A stretch of 64,000 nucleotides of DNA, from positions 19,831,379 to 19,895,378 of the forward strand of contig OX235263.1 in the NCBI GenBank assembly GCA_944472135.2. The letters run 5' to 3'. Below the pieces are notes generated by a model, which did not search any database, was not told the origin of the DNA, and worked only from the letters and a program-made list of their open reading frames with translations. Both the position numbers and the translations under genes were made by a program. Source of the DNA: Trichobilharzia regenti (Eukaryota; Platyhelminthes; Trematoda; Strigeidida; Schistosomatidae). Shown here piece by piece: positions 63,865 through 64,000 of this stretch (position 1 is its first letter; the number at the start of each line of letters is the position of its first letter).

Positions 63865-64000
63865 TGACTCAACGTCTAATCATTTCGTCTCAGCTGATTA
63901 CATAATCTTTCGCTTCCATCCCCACTCACATTCACTTCGCTTTAGTGTTGTAATTCACTTCATGTTGTTTCTATGATTTGAGTTAAACTCCTCACACTAT

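Noticed and set aside
1..64000. CRISPR arrays, prophage, operons or bacterial genes
   Set aside because: None seen; the split gene with eukaryotic splice sites and eukaryotic retroelements excludes a prokaryotic reading.

Overview
The window looks like nuclear DNA of a blood fluke (Schistosoma or a close digenean). It is AT-rich, has exons of about 30-300 nt separated by kilobase introns, and is crowded with Gypsy LTR elements, Penelope-like elements (PLEs) with GIY-YIG endonucleases, RTE/SR2-like and CR1/Jockey-like LINEs, and tRNA-derived SINEs. The genus is inferred from this repeat repertoire. No prokaryotic features, rRNA genes or CRISPR arrays were seen.

The one host gene I can support is an M13 (neprilysin / endothelin-converting-enzyme family) zinc metallopeptidase on the + strand. 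Eighteen exons can be chained from 18561 to 49823. Every splice phase is compatible, and the exons sum to 2132 nt, which is 2 nt plus 710 codons including the stop. Together they give a nearly complete ectodomain: the N-terminal PC-DFY-YAC signature, HELLH (zinc/catalytic), the ExxxD third zinc ligand, the His/Arg near the C-terminus and a terminal CQVW. The 5' exon(s) with the start codon and membrane anchor or signal peptide were not found with confidence.

The most notable structure is a segmental inverted duplication. About 2.6 kb holding exons 6-8 of this peptidase gene is present in the gene (29893-35524, + strand) and again, inverted, upstream (9611-14270, - strand). The upstream copy is dead: exon 6 has a 40-nt deletion between TGGATT repeats and exon 7 has lost 1 nt. 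Each arm was later hit by a different PLE. PLE2 in the left arm has a perfect 11-bp target duplication, and the right arm preserves the empty site. PLE1 in the right arm lies in intron 6 of the gene and is nearly intact, with about 245-bp terminal inverted repeats.

Layout: 1-2946, young Gypsy element A (- strand) inserted into older Gypsy element B (2947-~6865, + strand). 7030-8290, decayed PLE3. 9611-14270, left arm with PLE2. 14390-15940, CR1/Jockey-like LINE. 16320-17991, RTE-like LINE. 18561-28305, peptidase exons 1-6 of the chain as listed here (labelled exons a, 1-5). 29893-35524, right arm with exons 6-8 and PLE1. 37488-49823, exons 9-17, with RTE fragments and SINEs in the introns. 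50100-51420, divergent PLE5. 52060-53175, PLE6 with a twin-priming-type 5' inversion. 53636-54890, PLE4. 55500-57095, second CR1/Jockey-like LINE. 57430-64000, SINEs, two RTE copies and PLE tails.

Three tRNA-derived SINE families are visible. SINE1 carries a hammerhead-like segment after its tRNA head and repeatedly occurs as head-to-head inverted pairs. SINE2 keeps a complete tRNA acceptor stem. SINE3 shares its 3' tail with the RTE-like LINEs, which suggests it uses their machinery. Identities and counts are by-eye readings. Nothing was aligned by computer.
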